NCBI GenBank assembly: GCA_002432865.1
Contig: DJGX01000049.1
Location: forward strand, 79,173-98,367
DNA length: 19,195 bases
Origin: Cloacimonetes bacterium UBA5835
GTDB taxonomy: Bacteria; Cloacimonadota; Cloacimonadia; Cloacimonadales; Cloacimonadaceae
Direction: 5' to 3'
Under the pieces are notes generated by a model. The model was not told where the DNA came from. It ran no database searches and was given only the letters and a program-made list of their open reading frames with translations. This document shows, in pieces, positions 15,202-19,195 of the stretch. Numbering within the stretch: position 1 is the stretch's first letter; the number at the start of each line of letters is the position of its first letter. The position numbers and the translations under genes were made by a program.

Positions 15202-16428
15202 ATGGATATGATTAATTTGAATTCATTTTTAGATTTTGGTTATTTCCTTAATTATAAAAATAAAGATTTTCACAATCTCTTTGATATTGCCAATATAGAC
15301 AGGAAGAAATATGAAAACTGTAATATTGACGAGTTGATCTCCATTGGAGGGAAAGTTTTTCAGCGTAGTATAGAGAGCTTGTTTAATCCTAACAAAAAAC
15401 AATGTGTTCCTCTTAGTGGTGGTTTTGATTCCAGAGGGATATTAGCAGCTTTACTTGAATGTACAGATGCTCAAAATATATATACATTCACTTTTGGAGT
15501 ACCTGGAGCATACGACTATGAAATTGGGAATCTAATTGCCAAAAAAGTCGGAACTAAGCACACAAGCATTAATTTACAAAATTATCATTATACGCAAAAA
15601 GAATTAGAAGAAATTTCCAGGCGAGTAGATATGCAAACAGTATTGTTTTTTACTTATCCTATAAGCATTGTTGATGAAATAATGCACGATAAAGATAATT
15701 GGTCTGGTGCTGTTGTTGACACTATCTTTGGTGGCAATTATTATCAATATAATAAGTTTATTAATACAACATTTGTTGAAGCAGCTCATAATTCATTCAA
15801 AGACAATACATTTATTCCTAATTTAAAATTAGCTAACATCTCAAGAGATCGATATATAAAATATGTAGATTATAACCAACAAGTGGAAAGTTATTTCAAT
15901 AAAGGATATATAATAGACATATTAAATAGACAGGTTAAATATTTAATCCCTCATTTATATATGAAACCTTTTAACTATAAACATTTAGTTTGTTCCAAAG
16001 AACTAGTTAGTTTTGCAATGTCTATTAATCAAGAATATCATAGAGATAGGTTATTTTATATTAGAATGTTATCTTCACTATATCCTTATTTATTTAGTTT
16101 GCCGATAGCAAATAATTACGGTCTTCCCTTAGATAGTCCAAAATGGAAAAATGAATTAATTCACAGCATAAATTATCTAAGAAAAAAGTTAGGTATGTTA
16201 TCGAAATATACAAAATATACTGATTTCAATAAAGAGATAAGGTATAATGGGTATTTGCAGAATGTTGTGAAAACCAATATTAATGATCTGGCCTCAAGAA
16301 AAATTATAGATTGGATTGATATCCGAGATATATTAGCTAACCATATTAATAAAAAGGGTAATTATGCGAATGCTTTATTGGTTCTTGCTTCGTTGGAAAT
16401 ACATTTAAAAAATGGTAGAGAAATATAA
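15202..16428 (+). CDS. Asparagine-synthetase-like amidotransferase lacking the glutaminase domain
   Basis: This 408-aa protein contains the ATP-pyrophosphatase P-loop PLSGGFDSRG (70-79) and the following TFTFGVPGAYDYEIG segment of the AsnB synthetase domain. A degenerate GGDE-like site (VVDTIFGGNYY) lies near 173-183. The N-terminal Ntn glutaminase domain with its catalytic Cys2 is absent; only about 65 unrelated residues precede the P-loop. Related proteins in O-antigen loci are proposed to amidate uronic-acid sugars or to form another adenylate-based bond. Without a glutaminase it must use free ammonia, a separate glutaminase, or a different nucleophile. AGGAG at 15189-15193 supports ATG 15202. 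It sits 36 bp after the O-acetyltransferase-like gene and 49 bp before a glycosyltransferase, so it probably modifies the same glycan. Confidence 0.83.
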   Translation: MDMINLNSFLDFGYFLNYKNKDFHNLFDIANIDRKKYENCNIDELISIGGKVFQRSIESLFNPNKKQCVPLSGGFDSRGILAALLECTDAQNIYTFTFGVPGAYDYEIGNLIAKKVGTKHTSINLQNYHYTQKELEEISRRVDMQTVLFFTYPISIVDEIMHDKDNWSGAVVDTIFGGNYYQYNKFINTTFVEAAHNSFKDNTFIPNLKLANISRDRYIKYVDYNQQVESYFNKGYIIDILNRQVKYLIPHLYMKPFNYKHLVCSKELVSFAMSINQEYHRDRLFYIRMLSSLYPYLFSLPIANNYGLPLDSPKWKNELIHSINYLRKKLGMLSKYTKYTDFNKEIRYNGYLQNVVKTNINDLASRKIIDWIDIRDILANHINKKGNYANALLVLASLEIHLKNGREI

Positions 16429-16477
16429 GAGCTTTATTTAAACATATTTAGAATCAAGGAAAATCTATATCTTTAAA

Positions 16478-17602
16478 ATGAGAATATTATATCTTCACAA
16501 CATAGATATTAGCTCTGAACAAGCAAATTTAATTCAGGTTTTTTCTATGTGTAAAGCATTTAGCCAACTTGGTAATGAAGTAATATTGTCAATACCGGGT
16601 TATGAGGTTTCACCTAACAAGAAAATTATAAATCAAGATGGCTTTAAAATATTATTGAGAAAGCAAAACCCTTATTTAGGAAAATTTAATAAGTACTTAT
16701 GTAACTTCCAAATAAGACGAGTAATTAAGAATATTAAACCGGATCTGCTATATTTACGGAGTCCACTTCTATTAAGCCAAACTATTAATAGTCAACTACC
16801 AATTATTATGGAACTACATAATAATAAACTACATTTGGGTTATAAAATATTGGATAATCATTGGGAAAAGTTAATAAAAAAGTGTGTAAGGGACAAATCA
16901 ATAAAATTAATAGTTTGTATAAGCAAGGCATTAACAGAATATTGGATTCAAAAAGGAATACCTAGAAAATCAATAATAACTGAACATGATGGAATAGATA
17001 TTGAGAAGTTCACGAATGATGTTGGGAAACAGAAAGCTCGGGAAATGTTAGGAATATCAACCCAAAAATCGGTAATAACATATTTGGGTCGACTTTATGA
17101 AGATAGACGGATTGACGATATAATTGCACTTGCAAAATCTTTTAAGGATACTAGTTTTTATGTAGTAGGTGGCCCTAATGATCAGGCAAAAAAATACCAT
17201 ACTCTGGCAATAGAAGACGGAATTGATAATATTTCTTTTATTGGGCAAATCCCTCATAAAGATACGCCTAAATATCTGTTTGCATCAGATATTTTACTTG
17301 CTCTTTGGTCAAAAGATGTGCCCACCATTAATTTCTGCTCTCCTTTGAAAGTATTTGAGTATATGGCAAGCGGAAGAACGATTGTTGCTTATGGCTTTCC
17401 TACTATTCGCGAAGTATTAAATAATAAAAAAAATGCTTTATTGGTAGAACCTGAATCAATTGAAGAACTAAAAAATGCCGTTGATTATGCCCTGAAAGAG
17501 GATGTCTCGTTTTTAGGGAGAAATGCCAGAAATGATGTCTTTGAAAATTATAGCTGGATTGATAGAGCTAAAAGGATATTGGAAAATATCAAATGCGAAT
17601 AG
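16478..17602 (+). CDS. GT4 glycosyltransferase
   Basis: This 374-aa GT-B enzyme has MELHNNK at 111-117 in the acceptor half, the domain-linking VCISKALTEYW near 146-156, EHDGIDIEKF near 169-178 and YLGRLYEDR at 202-210. The donor-binding segment SPLKVFEYMASGR at 288-300 is intact (E294), followed by GFPTIREVL. These are standard GT4 features, so this is the most canonical glycosyltransferase of the window. AAGGA at 16456-16460 lies rather far upstream of the ATG. It acts in repeat-unit assembly on the lipid carrier. Donor and linkage cannot be predicted from sequence. Confidence 0.9.
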   Translation: MRILYLHNIDISSEQANLIQVFSMCKAFSQLGNEVILSIPGYEVSPNKKIINQDGFKILLRKQNPYLGKFNKYLCNFQIRRVIKNIKPDLLYLRSPLLLSQTINSQLPIIMELHNNKLHLGYKILDNHWEKLIKKCVRDKSIKLIVCISKALTEYWIQKGIPRKSIITEHDGIDIEKFTNDVGKQKAREMLGISTQKSVITYLGRLYEDRRIDDIIALAKSFKDTSFYVVGGPNDQAKKYHTLAIEDGIDNISFIGQIPHKDTPKYLFASDILLALWSKDVPTINFCSPLKVFEYMASGRTIVAYGFPTIREVLNNKKNALLVEPESIEELKNAVDYALKEDVSFLGRNARNDVFENYSWIDRAKRILENIKCE

Positions 17603-17673
17603 AAATAATTTATATAGATTTATGTATGTTTCAATATTGGAAGTTATGAAATTAAAGGATATAAGATCTTACT

Positions 17674-18093
17674 ATGTTTAACTCAAAGACATTAATTATA
17701 ACTGGGGGCACAGGTTCTTTCGGAAACGCTGTTCTCCGACGGTTTTTAAATACCGATATGAAAGAGATTCGTATTTTCAGTCGGGATGAAAAAAAACAGG
17801 ATGATATGCGGAAATTGTATAATAACTCTAAAATCAAATTTCATATTGGAGATGTTAGGGATTATGATAGTGTAGCGAATGCAATGGTAGGTGTGGATTA
17901 TGTTTTTCATGCTGCTGCCCTAAAACAGGTTCCTTCCTGTGAGTTTTTTCCTGTTCAGGCAGTTAAAACCAATGTTCTGGGTGCGGAAAATGTAATTAGA
18001 GCTGCTATTGCCAAAAATGCTAAGAAATTAATTGTGCTTTCTACAGATAAAGCTGTTTATCCTATAAATGCAATGGGAATGTCTAATAAATAG
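17674..18093 (+). pseudogene. Truncated CapE/FnlA-type UDP-GlcNAc 4,6-dehydratase/5-epimerase
   Basis: The 139-aa open frame matches the N-terminal part of the inverting UDP-HexNAc 4,6-dehydratases of capsule and O-antigen loci. It has TGGTGSFGN at 10-18 for NAD binding, HIGDVRDYDSV and AAALKQVPSCEFFP in the middle, and STDKAVYPINAMG at the end. Full-length enzymes have about 340 residues, so most of the substrate domain is gone. The catalytic stretch, normally MGMSK (a Met-x3-Lys variant of Tyr-x3-Lys), reads MGMSNK followed by TAG, so the lysine is displaced by one residue. No matching downstream sequence is seen before the next gene. The protein should be inactive. Its presence suggests that an N-acetylfucosamine- or rhamnosamine-type pathway was once encoded here. 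Confidence 0.8.
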
Positions 18094-18126
18094 TTACAAA
18101 AAATAATTGATGCTACAATTTGTATC

Positions 18127-18151
18127 TTTTGATATAAATATTATATCTAAA
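18127..18151. repeat. Palindrome upstream of the last gene
   Basis: GATATAA (18131-18137) and TTATATC (18141-18147) form a perfect inverted repeat around a 3-nt centre. The arms extend to 18127 and 18151 with one mismatch. It ends just before the AAGGAGA ribosome binding site (18154-18160). It could be an operator or a weak RNA hairpin; in AT-rich DNA it could also be chance. Confidence 0.35.
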
Positions 18152-18166
18152 ATAAGGAGATAATCA

Positions 18167-19120
18167 ATGAAAGTTTTAGTTACCGGTTCAAAAGGTGTTG
18201 TTGGACAAAAACTGGTTTCTGAATTAAAGAAAAGAGGCCATTCAGTATTTGGTGTAGATTTATTACATTATGCAGGAGAGGTTGGGTATATTCAGCAAAT
18301 GAGTAATGAAAAATGGGAATATTCCAGATGTGATATTAGTGAATTTCGTCAACTGGAGAGAGTTTTTAAAACTGCCGGACCCTTTGATTATGTTTATAAC
18401 TGTGCTGCTGAGTTTGGTAGATGGAACGGTGAAGATTACTATGAGCAAATGTGGAAGTCAAATCTTATTGGGTTAAAGAACTTAATTCGTCTTCAAGAAG
18501 AACTTGGTTTTCGTATGATACATTTCTCAAGCTCAGAAGTATATGGTGATTATGAGGGTATAATGAATGAAGATACTATGGATAAAATTGAAATAAAACA
18601 AATGAATGATTATGCAATATCTAAATGGGCAAATGAAATGCAAATAAGAAATTCAAGAATACTTACTAACACGGAAACGGTTATTGTACGCTTGTTTAAT
18701 ACTTATGGTCCTGGTGAATTCTATCATCCTTATAGATCTGTAAATTGCAAATTTTGCTATCATAGCTTAATGAAGCTACCTATTATAGTTTTTCGGGGAC
18801 ATTATAGATCAAGTACTTATGTGGATGATTGCGTTTACACACTTGCTAATATTATTGACAATTTTATACCTGGACGAGTTTATAACATTGGAAGTGATCA
18901 ATATCATAACATTGAAACACTTGCTGATTTAATTTGGTCTTATACGGGTGCTCCCCAAGATATTATTCAATACAGAGATTCAGAAAAACTAACTACTAAA
19001 ATCAAAAAAGTAGATATATCTTTGTCTGTGAAAGAATTAGGACATAAACAAACAGTGAACTTAGAAGAAGGCGTAAAGCTAACAATAGATTGGATGAAAA
19101 AATACTATGGCTTAGTATGA
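18167..19120 (+). CDS. Extended-SDR nucleotide-sugar epimerase/dehydratase
   Basis: This 317-aa protein has the NAD-binding TGSKGVVG at 6-13, SSSEVYG at 121-127 and the catalytic Y149-x3-K153 in YAISK. The substrate-side RLFNTYGPGEFYHPYRSV lies near 174-191, and YNIGSDQYHNIE near 245-256 is also typical. The aspartate of the TDE motif needed by RmlB-type 4,6-dehydratases is serine here (SSE), so it is not a standard dTDP-glucose 4,6-dehydratase. SSE also appears in decarboxylases such as ArnA, and epimerase activity is possible. The family looks highly conserved among polysaccharide loci, but I cannot name its reaction. AAGGAGA (18154-18160) with a 6-nt spacer is the strongest ribosome binding site in the window. 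Length is complete. Confidence 0.87.
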   Translation: MKVLVTGSKGVVGQKLVSELKKRGHSVFGVDLLHYAGEVGYIQQMSNEKWEYSRCDISEFRQLERVFKTAGPFDYVYNCAAEFGRWNGEDYYEQMWKSNLIGLKNLIRLQEELGFRMIHFSSSEVYGDYEGIMNEDTMDKIEIKQMNDYAISKWANEMQIRNSRILTNTETVIVRLFNTYGPGEFYHPYRSVNCKFCYHSLMKLPIIVFRGHYRSSTYVDDCVYTLANIIDNFIPGRVYNIGSDQYHNIETLADLIWSYTGAPQDIIQYRDSEKLTTKIKKVDISLSVKELGHKQTVNLEEGVKLTIDWMKKYYGLV

Positions 19121-19195
19121 TAAGCTATTATATGAATATTTAAAGTCCTAGTGTCATGTCAAGAATAATTTGTTTGGCATTCCCATATTTTTTTA
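19121..19195. other. Window end, no gene seen
   Basis: The last 75 bases hold no recognisable coding region, terminator or RNA gene. Sequence of the next gene probably begins beyond the window. Confidence 0.5.

Noticed and set aside
18094..18134. Possible continuation of the truncated dehydratase beyond TAG
   Set aside because: The frame after the stop reads LQKIIDATICIF and ends; it does not match the residues that follow MGMSK in the family.

Overview
The window is an AT-rich bacterial surface-polysaccharide locus of the O-antigen/capsule type. Every recognisable gene is on the + strand. The gene set points to a Gram-negative bacterium: a Wzx-type flippase, a Wzy/WaaL-type membrane protein, three GT4-like glycosyltransferases and a dTDP-sugar pathway. 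The weak Shine-Dalgarno sites, the AATCTGCGT-type 9-bp repeats, the S23/IVS four-helix-bundle gene and the basic 148-aa orphan protein together remind me of Cloacimonadota or a nearby candidate phylum. That placement is recollection and inference, not proof.

Layout. 1-980 is mostly non-coding: a 9-bp tandem repeat, then sequence that looks decayed. 981-1427 encodes an orphan protein set between two inverted repeats. 1551-2921 is the flippase. 2940-7899 is a sugar-nucleotide block: NDP-hexose 2,3-dehydratase, Gfo/Idh/MocA oxidoreductase, VioA-like aminotransferase, an inserted four-helix-bundle gene bounded by inverted heptamer arrays, and RmlA. 8124-8780 is a PglD/NeuD/VioB-like N-acetyltransferase. 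8793-10202 is a scar zone: a decayed aminotransferase-like gene, an intact GNAT gene and a broken GNAT gene. 10310-17602 is the assembly block: glycosyltransferase, polymerase/ligase, glycosyltransferase, O-acetyltransferase-like protein, stand-alone asparagine-synthetase-like enzyme, glycosyltransferase. 17674-18093 is a truncated CapE/FnlA-type dehydratase. 18167-19120 is an intact extended-SDR sugar epimerase/dehydratase.

How the genes may work together. RmlA would make dTDP-glucose, and a 4,6-dehydratase (RmlB) not seen here would make the 4-keto-6-deoxy intermediate. The 2,3-dehydratase and the Gfo/Idh reductase would then give a 2,6-dideoxy-4-ketosugar, the VioA-like enzyme would aminate C4, and the PglD/VioB-like enzyme would acetylate it. 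The predicted donor is a dTDP-4-acetamido-2,4,6-trideoxyhexose. The 2,3-dehydratase plus reductase pair is best known from antibiotic deoxysugar pathways, so its use in a surface glycan is the most interesting metabolic feature. The second point of interest is the four-helix-bundle cassette. Its heptamer repeats supply the stop codon of the aminotransferase and the tail of its own protein, and occupy the place where an rmlA ribosome binding site would lie. A related heptamer array lies inside the aminotransferase coding sequence.
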